64,000 nt of DNA from Enterocloster bolteae (GTDB taxonomy: Bacteria; Bacillota; Clostridia; Lachnospirales; Lachnospiraceae). The translations under genes and the position numbers were made by a program. This document shows, piece after piece, positions 50,536 through 58,303 of the stretch. Positions within the stretch are counted from its first letter, which is position 1. Each line of letters opens with the position of its first letter. Under the pieces are notes generated by a model, which saw only the letters and a program-made list of their open reading frames with translations, searched no databases and had not been told where the DNA came from. The stretch is from assembly GCF_002234575.2 (NCBI RefSeq), contig NZ_CP022464.2:6262001-6326000 (forward strand), given 5' to 3'.

Positions 50536-51362
50536 CCAGGGATGAGTTTATGAAGGAGCTTGCATATCTTCTGCAGGACATCCAGGATGAAGACAAGGAC
50601 GATGCGGTCCAATACTATACAGATTACTTTGAAGAGGCCGGTCCTGATAAGGAAGCAGAGGTCATCCAGGAATTAGGAAGCCCTGAACGGATTGCCGCCA
50701 TCATCCGTGCTGACATAGCCGGACATCTGGAGAGCGGCGGAGAATTCACAGAACAGGGATATCAGGATGAGCGGTTCCGTGATCCCGGCTATGCCATGGC
50801 AAAGCGTCTGGACCTGCCGGAAGAGCAGGAGAGCGGCGGCCAGGGAAGCGGCAGCCGGGGACAGGGCTATAACCGGGAACAGAACTTTGACCGGGAACAG
50901 AGCTTTGACCAGAAACGCGGTTTTAACCATGGCCCGGAGCAGACTTATACAGAGGAGAACAATGGAACTTCCAATCCCCCTCCGCCCAGGACCAGCAAGG
51001 TGATAAAGCTCATATTATGGGCTGTGCTCATCATTGTGGCCTTTCCCGTGTTCCTTGGTGTTGGCGGCGGTCTGCTGGGTCTGGCCGCGGGAGTCCTGGG
51101 CATTCTGACAGCTGTCCTGGTGACACTTGGGGCCACCACCTTTGCAGTGCTCCTGGGCGGTATCGTTATGCTTCCCTACGGTGTGTTCCACATGTTTTCC
51201 CATCCACTGGATGGACTCATGGCCTCCGGCACAGGATTAATACTGCTGGGCGCCGGTGCCCTGTGCCTGGCTCTATCCGTACTGTTTTACGGGAGGTTCA
51301 TCCCCTTCATTATACGAAGTATCGTAAATGGGCTTAGCCGCCTGCTTCACCGAGGGAGGTAA
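50532..51362 (+). CDS. DUF1700 (HAAS-type) membrane protein
   Basis: A 276-residue protein. The N-terminal cytoplasmic HAAS/DUF1700 domain (1-70) reads MTRDEFMKELAYLLQDI then VQYYTDYFEEAGPD and IQELGSPERIAAIIRAD. A hydrophilic linker (about 85-150) carries a short repeat of the form (N/D)REQ(N/S)FD. Three or four helices follow from about 158 (LILWAVLIIVAFPVFLGVGGGLLGL). ATGA overlap with padR. Function unknown, though the domain is a recurrent partner of PadR and DUF4097 in envelope-stress-type operons. Confidence 0.85.
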   Translation: MTRDEFMKELAYLLQDIQDEDKDDAVQYYTDYFEEAGPDKEAEVIQELGSPERIAAIIRADIAGHLESGGEFTEQGYQDERFRDPGYAMAKRLDLPEEQESGGQGSGSRGQGYNREQNFDREQSFDQKRGFNHGPEQTYTEENNGTSNPPPPRTSKVIKLILWAVLIIVAFPVFLGVGGGLLGLAAGVLGILTAVLVTLGATTFAVLLGGIVMLPYGVFHMFSHPLDGLMASGTGLILLGAGALCLALSVLFYGRFIPFIIRSIVNGLSRLLHRGR

Positions 51363-51366
51363 TAAA

Positions 51367-52242
51367 ATGAAGAGATTCGTAAAAATATGCGCCATCACCG
51401 GACTGATACTCCTTCTTCTTGGCCTGGGCATCACTGCCGTTTCAGCCGCCATGGGAGGACGGTATACAAACAGCCTGCCGTCCCGCCTGGCCTCCAGGGT
51501 ATGGCACAACCACATGCCATGGCTGGTCCGCTGGGGGGATGACCGGGCGGATGACTGGGATGACCGGGATGACTGGGATGCCTGGGATAACTGGGATGAC
51601 TGGAATAACCCGGATGACCCGGATGATACAGACCGCTCCCCCGGCTCCTCACAGATAAAGACGGTATCCGATCCCTCCTATGCACAGGCCAGAAAACTGG
51701 ATGTGGATATAGACAAAGGGGTAATCCGCGTTTTAGAAAAAGAGGGTATTTCCCAAATCCAGGTCAATGTACAGGATACCTATAACCGCACACAATGCTA
51801 CATGGATGAATTCACACTGAAGGTTAAGAGGGAATCAGGACGCAGCCGGAGCAATGAGGCTCCTCGAATCGAGATTCTGATTCCGGCCGGATACGGGCTT
51901 GACAAATTGTCCCTGGATCTGGGCGCCGCGGAGTGCACGGTCCTTGGTGTCACTGTCTCCAAACTGGAGATTGACACAGGAGTTGGCGCCATTACATTTT
52001 CAGGCACTGTCAACGGGGATGTGGAAATCGAGACAGGGGTGGGAGATGTGACCCTTAACCTGACCGGTTCCCAAGACGGGTACAATTACCAGGTGGAGTG
52101 CGGCGTGGGAAGCATTGATGTGGGCGCTGAACACTACAGCATGCTCTCACACGAAACTCACATCAACAACAAGGCTCCCTACACCATGGAACTGGAATGC
52201 GGCGTGGGAAACATTGCTGTAAACTTTGACCAAATCTTATAG
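51367..52242 (+). CDS. DUF4097-type beta-repeat envelope protein with Asp/Trp-rich linker
   Basis: A 291-residue protein with one N-terminal helix (ICAITGLILLLLGLGITAVSA, about 7-27, given in part) and an extracytoplasmic part. Residues about 57-90 are almost only Asp and Trp with Arg/Asn/Pro (WDDRDDWDAWDNWDDW). The C-terminal part is a beta-helix-like DUF4097 domain with stacked repeats (LDLGAAECTVLG, IDTGVGAITFSG, IETGVGDVTLNL, VECGVGSIDVG, LECGVGNIAVN). The start at 51367 follows GGGAGG with 6-nt spacing; an earlier frame start is inside DUF1700. Confidence 0.87.
   Translation: MKRFVKICAITGLILLLLGLGITAVSAAMGGRYTNSLPSRLASRVWHNHMPWLVRWGDDRADDWDDRDDWDAWDNWDDWNNPDDPDDTDRSPGSSQIKTVSDPSYAQARKLDVDIDKGVIRVLEKEGISQIQVNVQDTYNRTQCYMDEFTLKVKRESGRSRSNEAPRIEILIPAGYGLDKLSLDLGAAECTVLGVTVSKLEIDTGVGAITFSGTVNGDVEIETGVGDVTLNLTGSQDGYNYQVECGVGSIDVGAEHYSMLSHETHINNKAPYTMELECGVGNIAVNFDQIL
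51535..51636 (+). repeat. Short-period GATGACTGG/GATAACTGG repeat
   Basis: An imperfect 9- to 15-bp periodic tract inside the DUF4097 gene, built of GAT, GAC and TGG codons, giving the Asp/Trp-rich linker. Likely to vary in length between strains without frameshift. Confidence 0.8.
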
Positions 52243-52268
52243 ATTCCTACAGAAAAGGAGATAGAACT

Positions 52269-52454
52269 ATGGATAAGAAATTATACCGTTCAAACATAAA
52301 TAAAATGCTCTGCGGCGTATGCGGAGGCATTGGAGAGTACTTTAACATTGACCCCACCATCATCCGCCTTATTTGGGCCATCTTTGCCTGCTCCGGCCCC
52401 GGAATCATAGCTTATTTTGTGGCCGCCATCATCATTCCCCTGGCTCCAAACTAA
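52269..52454 (+). CDS. Small PspC-domain membrane protein
   Basis: A 61-residue PspC protein: KKLYRSNINKMLCGVCGGIGEYFNIDPT with one hydrophobic helix after it (LIWAIFACSGPGIIAYFVAAIIIP, given in part). Standalone PspC domains respond to cell-envelope stress. The start at 52269 follows AAAAGGAG with 9-nt spacing and 26 nt after the DUF4097 stop, so it ends the PadR operon. Its stop is only 6 nt from the stop of the convergent histidine kinase gene. Confidence 0.9.
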   Translation: MDKKLYRSNINKMLCGVCGGIGEYFNIDPTIIRLIWAIFACSGPGIIAYFVAAIIIPLAPN

Positions 52455-52460
52455 GGCTGG

Positions 52461-53807
52461 CTAATTATCCGCCTTTTCCGGGATCTGCAGCCATACGGAG
52501 GCATAAAACATACCGGCTTTTTGTTCAAATAATGTATCTCCTCCATACCTGTCCGCAATTTCCCGGATGGAGGATACGCCGATTCCCACCCCTTTCCGCT
52601 TGGAGGAAAGGGGTGTTTTTCCGTCAGCGTCAAACGGCACTGTCCCGGAACAGGTGTTATCTGTCAGAAATACCAGGCTGCTGTTTTTCCTGAATATCCG
52701 CAGCCGGATGGAGCATTTACCATTCTTCTCACGCAGACAGGCCTCCACCGCATTTTCCAGCAGGTTGCCCAGTATCACCGTCACCTCCGTATCCGGGACA
52801 GGACATTGCTCCGGGTAGTCCGCCTGGGCTTCAAAACGGATTTTATGCCTGCGGGCCTGGGAGGCATAGTAGCAGATTAACGCATTGATTACCTGGTTGC
52901 GGCAGTATATTTCTATGATATCAGGAGGCAGCTCTGTCTTATAAATCTCAATATACTCGGACAGACCCGCCCTGTCATTCCTCTCTATGTAGGACTGAAC
53001 CACGGCCAGATGCTGGCGCAGGTCATGGCGCGCCTTTTTCATTTCCTCCATATGAGCTGATACGGTTTCATACTGCTTTTTCTGGGCCAGAAGGCTCCGG
53101 TCCGCATACTTTAATTCCTCCTCCAGCTGTGTCTTTCTGCGGGATATTTCTAACACCTTCAAAAAAACATAGGACACATAGCAGGTTCCAAGCAGCATCA
53201 GATACCTGGAAATCAGGAACTGCCAGGAAGCATAGGCATACACATCCTGCACCGTGCAGTACAGCATGCCGAACAAAGTGGAAAACAGCGGAATCTTCCA
53301 CATGTACTGCCACATCTTCCTGTCCTCCATCTTCAGGGCTTCCCTCACGGTATGTCCCAGAAAATGGAGTATAAAGGGATAGGTGATAAGCAGAATCGCC
53401 ACCCTGGCCGTATTATAGATGAGATACGGATGTCTGTCTGAAAAGTCCCAGAAAAACCGGCTTTCAATGAAATTGGCATTGCCAAACACAAAAAAGGACC
53501 AGGACATTAAAAGCAGGTATGTGAACATAAGCTTCTGGAACTGCTCTCTGATTAATAAAAATGAACACATCAGATTAAACAACATAAAACCATACCGCAT
53601 CAGGGTAGTCCAGCGGGCAGCTGCCTCATAACCTTCCTGATTGATAAGATAGAAGGCTGCGCTGTTCACGCACGATACCGCTGTCAGCAGCACCACCACA
53701 TACCTGTACCGGATTTTTAATTTATCCCTGTGAATCCAATACCTGGGAAGGCCGAAGGGTATAAAATCCAGAAATGGAAACAGTAATATCATGGCAGTAT
53801 CTATCAT
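52461..53807 (-). CDS. AgrC-type (GHKL) sensor histidine kinase
   Basis: A 448-residue membrane kinase. Residues 1-190 hold about six helices (MILLFPFLDFIPFGLPRYWI onward). The phosphoacceptor site is His in KARHDLRQHLAVVQ, followed by the N box LGNLLENAVEACL and the G box GVGIGVSSIREIADRYGG. This is the AgrC/CitS-like GHKL group paired with LytTR regulators. Start ATG at 53807 overlaps the regulator stop by 4 bp. The signal is unknown; no autoinducer-peptide gene (AgrD-like) or AgrB is seen nearby. Confidence 0.9.
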   Translation of the reverse strand: MIDTAMILLFPFLDFIPFGLPRYWIHRDKLKIRYRYVVVLLTAVSCVNSAAFYLINQEGYEAAARWTTLMRYGFMLFNLMCSFLLIREQFQKLMFTYLLLMSWSFFVFGNANFIESRFFWDFSDRHPYLIYNTARVAILLITYPFILHFLGHTVREALKMEDRKMWQYMWKIPLFSTLFGMLYCTVQDVYAYASWQFLISRYLMLLGTCYVSYVFLKVLEISRRKTQLEEELKYADRSLLAQKKQYETVSAHMEEMKKARHDLRQHLAVVQSYIERNDRAGLSEYIEIYKTELPPDIIEIYCRNQVINALICYYASQARRHKIRFEAQADYPEQCPVPDTEVTVILGNLLENAVEACLREKNGKCSIRLRIFRKNSSLVFLTDNTCSGTVPFDADGKTPLSSKRKGVGIGVSSIREIADRYGGDTLFEQKAGMFYASVWLQIPEKADN

Positions 53808-54529
53808 AACAAATCCTCCCCCCTTGCCCGCCGGAACATGTACTGTGAAAACCGGCTCTTGATTTCCTTATGGTCCCGCTTGCGAAACGGAACACGTTCA
53901 CCGGTATCCATAAGGAATTCCAGCTCCTCCATGCGCCTCACGCGGTCCATGTTAATGATGAGTCCCCTGTAACAGGGCAGGAATTGGGGATAGGCGGATA
54001 ATACCGCCTCCAGAAACGCAATGGTCACACGGTATCTCAGGACTCCCCGCATATCCGTATGGATCTGCACATAATGGCCGTCCCGGTCACACCAGAGGAT
54101 TTCCTTTAACAATATCCTGTCATCACCCAGGGCAATGAAACGGGCATTCATTATCTTCTCCAAACGGGCCAGTCTCATGGTTTCCCCGAACGCCTCATAT
54201 GTAAAGGGTTTTATGAGATAACCGCAGGCCCTGACCCCATAGCTGTCCACTGCATGGTCGCAGCTGGTGGTAACAAAAATAAGGGCAGCCTCCTCATCCA
54301 CCCTCCGTATCTCCCTGGCAGTGTCCATGCCAGACATCCCCTCCATATACTGATCAATAAAAATTACATCATATACCTGAGGCCGGAAGGCGTCAAGGAA
54401 CCTGGTCCCGCTTTCAAACTCATCCAGTTCCGGCTCCTCCCCCTGGTAATTTTCACGTATATAGCGCAGAAGATATTCCTTTATCTCCTGTCTGCACACC
54501 GCTAAATCGTCTATAATGGCAACTTGCAT
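53804..54529 (-). CDS. LytTR-family response regulator
   Basis: A 241-residue regulator. Receiver domain: acidic pair IIDDLA (residues 5-10), phosphoacceptor Asp59 in VIFIDQYMEG, and Lys in LIKPFTY. The C-terminal LytTR DNA-binding domain begins about 145 (ILLKEILWCDRDGHYVQIHT) and includes CYRGLIINMDRVRRM. The start at 54529 follows GGGAGG with 4-6 nt, as expected. It leads the two-gene unit with the kinase and diverges from the receiver-like/GGDEF genes across a 185-bp spacer. Confidence 0.92.
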   Translation of the reverse strand: MQVAIIDDLAVCRQEIKEYLLRYIRENYQGEEPELDEFESGTRFLDAFRPQVYDVIFIDQYMEGMSGMDTAREIRRVDEEAALIFVTTSCDHAVDSYGVRACGYLIKPFTYEAFGETMRLARLEKIMNARFIALGDDRILLKEILWCDRDGHYVQIHTDMRGVLRYRVTIAFLEAVLSAYPQFLPCYRGLIINMDRVRRMEELEFLMDTGERVPFRKRDHKEIKSRFSQYMFRRARGEDLL

Positions 54530-54602
54530 AAAATCCTCCCCCCGTACCGGCAAGAAATGCTTTCCTGATTTCATTTTACAAAAAACAAATCCGTATGGCA
54601 AA

Positions 54603-54636
54603 TGCAAAATCGGGCCAAAACCTGCAAAATGAAGCC
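54603..54636 (+). repeat. 20-bp-spaced direct repeat in the two-component divergent spacer
   Basis: TGCAAAAT at 54603-54610 and 54623-54630, each followed by a 3-nt variable part and GCC (11 of 14 matches), starts 20 bp apart. It lies between the LytTR regulator and receiver-like genes. It is not a canonical LytTR site. Confidence 0.4.
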
Positions 54637-54714
54637 ACCCCATTGAAAATATGGCAGAAAAACGTTATGTTTGAATTAAATCTAAGAACCCATATACGAA
54701 AGGGGGAGCACGGC

Positions 54715-55080
54715 ATGGAAATCATCATATGTGACGACAACCTGTCAGAACGATCCTTAATGATAGATTACATTCTTAAATGGGCCTCGGAAAAACACCT
54801 TGAAATACAGATTAATACCTGTAAAGACTGGATGGAACTGGCCGCTGCCCTGGAAGGAAGGGAATGGGACATAGTCATCGTTTCCCTGGACGGCGTGAGA
54901 GGCCTGGATACCGCATCCAGCGCGCAGCCGCTCTCCAGAAGGCTTATCTGGATTTCCGACCTGGATTTCGGAGTACAGGCCTACAGAATGTGTGTGAGCT
55001 ACTTCTTCATGAAGCCGGTCAGCTGTCAGAAAATGCAGCGGGCTCTGGAGTGTGCTCTGAAAGGGCAGGGCACAACGTGA
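54715..55080 (+). CDS. Stand-alone receiver-like protein without the expected phosphoacceptor Asp
   Basis: A 121-residue CheY-like fold. It keeps the acidic pocket (ICDDN, Asp7-Asp8) and the conserved Lys (FFMKPVS, Lys100), but the phosphoacceptor position aligns with Ser57 in DIVIVSLDG, where the neighbouring regulator has Asp59. An Asp two residues later (Asp59) could in principle substitute if the loop shifts. The start at 54715 follows AAGGGGGAG with 7 nt. It lies 18 nt upstream of the GGDEF gene, probably co-transcribed, so it may act as a phosphorylation-independent partner. Confidence 0.75.
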   Translation: MEIIICDDNLSERSLMIDYILKWASEKHLEIQINTCKDWMELAAALEGREWDIVIVSLDGVRGLDTASSAQPLSRRLIWISDLDFGVQAYRMCVSYFFMKPVSCQKMQRALECALKGQGTT

Positions 55081-55098
55081 TATCTGGAGGGATGTAAA

Positions 55099-56136
55099 AT
55101 GAAACAGAGACAGCATACAGACATTTACAAAAAGACGCGCAAACAGCTGGAGCAGGAAAATTGTGCCCTGCAGACCCTGGCGGAACTGGATGGACTGACC
55201 GGACTGTATAACCGCATCACCATGGAACGCAGGGTGGACGACCATCTGTGCCGGAAGCAGCCGGGAACCATGATCGTTCTGGACCTGGACCATTTCAAAC
55301 AGGTAAATGACCGTTACGGCCATATTGCCGGGGATATGCTGCTGTGCACCATTGCCAATGTGCTGAAAAAAATGTTCAGCGGCCGCAATCTGGTGGGGCG
55401 TGTGGGAGGAGATGAGTTCGTAATTTTCATTCCCTCTGTTCTGGACGACCCAATGACAGCCGGAGAATGCCTGCGGATTCAGGAGCGGTTCCGCGAAGTG
55501 CGGCTGGGTGATTCCATCCTAATTAAGCTGTCCATCACCATAGATAGTGCAGACAGCCGGACCTGCACCAAATACCGGGATATGTTTGACTGCGCGGATC
55601 AGAAAATCATGGCAAAAAAGCGCCTTCGCAATCTAAAGGATGACACCGGCCTCATATCCCCGTCCAGGGAACCGGCCGGCATACAGCCCGATATGAGTCT
55701 GATCGCCATGGAAATGGAGGAAAAGGAAACCCAGCCAGGAGCCTACTGCCAGGATTATGAAACCTTTAAACAAATCTACCGCCTGGAAGAACGGCGCCTC
55801 AGAAGGGATAAGAAAAGAGCTTTCATCATATTGTTTACCCTGACAGATAGAAATAACGGTTTTCTCCCCCTGGACAAAAGGGATGCTGAGATGGATATTC
55901 TGGGGGAGAAAATAAAACAGAGCCTGCGTATGGGAGATGTGTACACCAGATACAGCAGCTGCCAGTACCTGGTAATGGTGCTGGATGTGTCCATAGAAAA
56001 TGTGGGAGTCATCGCGGACCACATCTGCAGCGCCTACTACCAGATGCATCAGGAAACAGCTGACAACCTGATTCTGCACCACAGTTACCCTTTAAAGCCG
56101 GCACGGGGACGGCCCAGGGCCTCCCGTCCCCAGTGA
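55099..56136 (+). CDS. GGDEF diguanylate cyclase with degenerate second GGDEF-like domain
   Basis: A 345-residue cytosolic protein. A short helical N-terminus leads to a complete GGDEF domain (about 28-185): DGLTGLYNR, LDLDHFKQVNDRYGH and GGDEF at 103-107. The inhibitory RxxD site is absent (RNLV). From about 205 to 325 a second domain has the same secondary-structure pattern but SSCQY in place of GGDEF, so it should be inactive and may be regulatory. The start follows GGAGGGATGTAAA. Predicted to make c-di-GMP. Its last 52 nt overlap the convergent acyltransferase gene. Confidence 0.85.
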   Translation: MKQRQHTDIYKKTRKQLEQENCALQTLAELDGLTGLYNRITMERRVDDHLCRKQPGTMIVLDLDHFKQVNDRYGHIAGDMLLCTIANVLKKMFSGRNLVGRVGGDEFVIFIPSVLDDPMTAGECLRIQERFREVRLGDSILIKLSITIDSADSRTCTKYRDMFDCADQKIMAKKRLRNLKDDTGLISPSREPAGIQPDMSLIAMEMEEKETQPGAYCQDYETFKQIYRLEERRLRRDKKRAFIILFTLTDRNNGFLPLDKRDAEMDILGEKIKQSLRMGDVYTRYSSCQYLVMVLDVSIENVGVIADHICSAYYQMHQETADNLILHHSYPLKPARGRPRASRPQ

Positions 56137-57272
56137 AGCCTTAACCTGTCAAATATCCACTGGAACAGCAGCGGCAGCACAATGGCCCATATAAGATAAA
56201 CCACCCTGAACTGAGGCAGAGCTTTGGGGAAATAGCAGTACCAGAGGTCTGCCTTATACTGTTCAAAACTGAATCCAGGAAAGAGGGCAGTGTACTTTGC
56301 CAGTGCAGCGAACAGGGTTTTAAGAACCATGAGAGCCATGATATGATGCATCATCACCGCATATGTATGGCTGCCAAAATACCTGATATACCTGCCCTCC
56401 CCAAATGCTCCGGCCAGGATGCGGGATACCCTGAGCCAGAACGCGATTCCCAGTGCAGCCGTGACATAGGGCATCAGGATTCCTGTAAAACCGTTGCAGA
56501 AGGCCACGGAGTAGATGAGGGGGCGGCCGGACATGGCCAGAAGCAGCCAGGCAGCCAGGATAATGCCAAAGTACAGCCCATGGTCTGCCCTGTCTCCTGC
56601 CTCCAGTTTTTCCTTATACAGGGTACCTGCGCCGTAGCAGGGCAGCAGGAACATCATACGCACCAGCGTAAGCCATCCGCCCTGATACCGGCCGGAAAAT
56701 GCCAGAAGGATGCCCCATACCCCTATGGACAGGTACAAAAAAAACACTGCATATTCAGAATCCACCCGCTTTAAAAGGCGGCGTAAAAGTACATTGGCCA
56801 TTTCCACCAGAAACAGGGCCGGCACAAACCAGGCAGCCAGATTATATTCAAACTGATGTCCTGTGATAAATGGTTCCACAAACAGATTCCATAAGCTCAA
56901 ATCTCCCCCGAAGGCAAAGCCGGCTCTGTGAAGCCCCTGGACAATCATGCCATAAATCAGATTGTACACCATATACGGCCCCAGCAGACGGATTATTTTT
57001 TTCTTCGTATAGGCACCCAGCCGATGCTCGCTTCCCTTTTTGTAAAAATACCCGGAGATAAAGGCAAACAGGGGCATGTGAAAGGAGTAGTAGGGCACCA
57101 GTCCCCCGATGTCCAGATAACTGTTATTGAGATGCCCGTCCACCACAAAAAACATACCCAGGGCCGACAGGATGCAGAACTGCATATTGAACCCCGCATA
57201 GGGCTGCCCCTTCGGCATCTTTGCAGCCCGGTTCCCGCCGGGCCGGGCCGTATCAAATCGTCCTTCTGCCAT
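56085..57272 (-). CDS. Acyltransferase 3-family membrane protein
   Basis: A 395-residue integral membrane acyltransferase, about ten helices. N-terminal catalytic region FCILSALGMFFVVDGHLNN and FHMPLFAFISGYFYKKGSE carry the conserved features, including the His in VDGH and the RLLGPYMV segment. Such enzymes O-acetylate or succinylate cell-surface glycans or small molecules. The start at 57272 follows ACGGAGG with 6 nt and overlaps the end of the AraC gene by 20 bp. Confidence 0.85.
   Translation of the reverse strand: MAEGRFDTARPGGNRAAKMPKGQPYAGFNMQFCILSALGMFFVVDGHLNNSYLDIGGLVPYYSFHMPLFAFISGYFYKKGSEHRLGAYTKKKIIRLLGPYMVYNLIYGMIVQGLHRAGFAFGGDLSLWNLFVEPFITGHQFEYNLAAWFVPALFLVEMANVLLRRLLKRVDSEYAVFFLYLSIGVWGILLAFSGRYQGGWLTLVRMMFLLPCYGAGTLYKEKLEAGDRADHGLYFGIILAAWLLLAMSGRPLIYSVAFCNGFTGILMPYVTAALGIAFWLRVSRILAGAFGEGRYIRYFGSHTYAVMMHHIMALMVLKTLFAALAKYTALFPGFSFEQYKADLWYCYFPKALPQFRVVYLIWAIVLPLLFQWIFDRLRLHWGREALGRPRAGFKG
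56105..56131. terminator. GC-rich hairpin in the overlapping ends of GGDEF and acyltransferase genes
   Basis: GGGGACGG (56105-56112) pairs with CCGTCCCC (56124-56131). It lies within both coding sequences where they overlap tail to tail. No U tract, so it may slow rather than end convergent transcription. Confidence 0.45.
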
Positions 57273-58092
57273 GTCCGGCCTCCGTCTTATACATTTTCCT
57301 GAAATTCGATGGCGTCATTCCCATGACCGACTTAAACACCCTGTTAAAATGAGTGATGTTAGAGAATCCTGTGTCCCGGCTGATTTCCGTGATATTTTTA
57401 TTGGTTTCCATAAACATCCTCTGGGCATTCATGACCCGTGTAACATTCACATACTGGATAATGGTGCTGTTGGTATACCGCTTGAACTCCCTGCACAGAT
57501 AGTAGGGACTCACATAGGACATCTGGGCCAGCTGGTCTATGGATATGTCCTCCTGGTAATTCTGGTGGATATAGCTGATTACATCTGTTATCCGGTTGCG
57601 CTTTTCCGGCTTCACCGGTGTCTGAATGTTTCTGGCAATGGTCAGTAAGGCCATGTTTAACAGGGTATGGATATAGTCCTCATGATAAGCCTGAGGGTCG
57701 TCCTGTTCCTTAAGCAGGTCATCCAGCATGCGGTGCACCACCTGCTTTTCCCGCTGGTCCGGCTTATATACCCCGGTTCCCTTTTCCAGCACCTTTAACA
57801 GCTGCACGGAGTCCACTTCCTCCTTAGAAAAATACACCAGAAGCCGCTTAAACGGCACATTCTCCTGGCCGTAGGAATGGTGCATCACATAGGGGGAAAA
57901 TATAAGGAATTCTCCCGGATGGATGCAGTAAAGACGGTCCTGGATAATGTGAAACCGTTCTCCTTCCTCCAGATAATATAATTCAAAATAATCATGATAA
58001 TGGGACTTTGACATATTGTCATTGACTCCCTGTATGCGTTCGCCGGCAATGCTCCTTCCCTGAGCCATCATAATTCCAGCCTGGTCTATCAA
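57253..58092 (-). CDS. AraC-family regulator divergent from the GH31-TRAP operon
   Basis: A 279-residue regulator. N-terminal cupin (about 25-100): KSHYHDYFELYYLEEGERF, then IHPGEFLIFSPYVMHHSYG. C-terminal double helix-turn-helix: ISIDQLAQMSYVSPYYLCRE and ITEISRDTGFSNITHFNRVF. A TTG start at 58092 is chosen because AAGGGAG lies 8 nt before it; ATG codons at 58071/58068 lack a good site. It should control the GH31-TRAP genes across a 211-bp spacer with a direct repeat. Its end overlaps the acyltransferase gene. Confidence 0.88.
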   Translation of the reverse strand: MIDQAGIMMAQGRSIAGERIQGVNDNMSKSHYHDYFELYYLEEGERFHIIQDRLYCIHPGEFLIFSPYVMHHSYGQENVPFKRLLVYFSKEEVDSVQLLKVLEKGTGVYKPDQREKQVVHRMLDDLLKEQDDPQAYHEDYIHTLLNMALLTIARNIQTPVKPEKRNRITDVISYIHQNYQEDISIDQLAQMSYVSPYYLCREFKRYTNSTIIQYVNVTRVMNAQRMFMETNKNITEISRDTGFSNITHFNRVFKSVMGMTPSNFRKMYKTEAGHGRRTI

Positions 58093-58180
58093 TCCGTTTT
58101 CTCCCTTCTTTGGTACATATATCCAATTCCCATGTTTTTATATACGTAAAACACACGGAAACACCATAGCGCTTCCAAAT

Positions 58181-58229
58181 TAATACAGCAAGATATGTTT
58201 AATTTCCACCATAATACTGCAAATATTGT
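58181..58229 (+). promoter_or_regulatory. Direct repeat upstream of GH31 gene (candidate AraC sites)
   Basis: TAATACAGCAAGATATGT (from 58181) and TAATACTGCAAATATTGT (from 58212) match at 13 of 18 positions, 10 of the first 11, with starts 31 bp apart, about three helical turns. They lie 75-123 bp upstream of the GH31 start. No good -35 follows, as expected for an activated promoter. Confidence 0.5.
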
Positions 58230-58303
58230 CTAGTTTAGGCGGCCTTAATTCTATATGATAATAACATAAAACCGGTTGAAATAAAACAAGGAGGCAACAA
58301 TTT

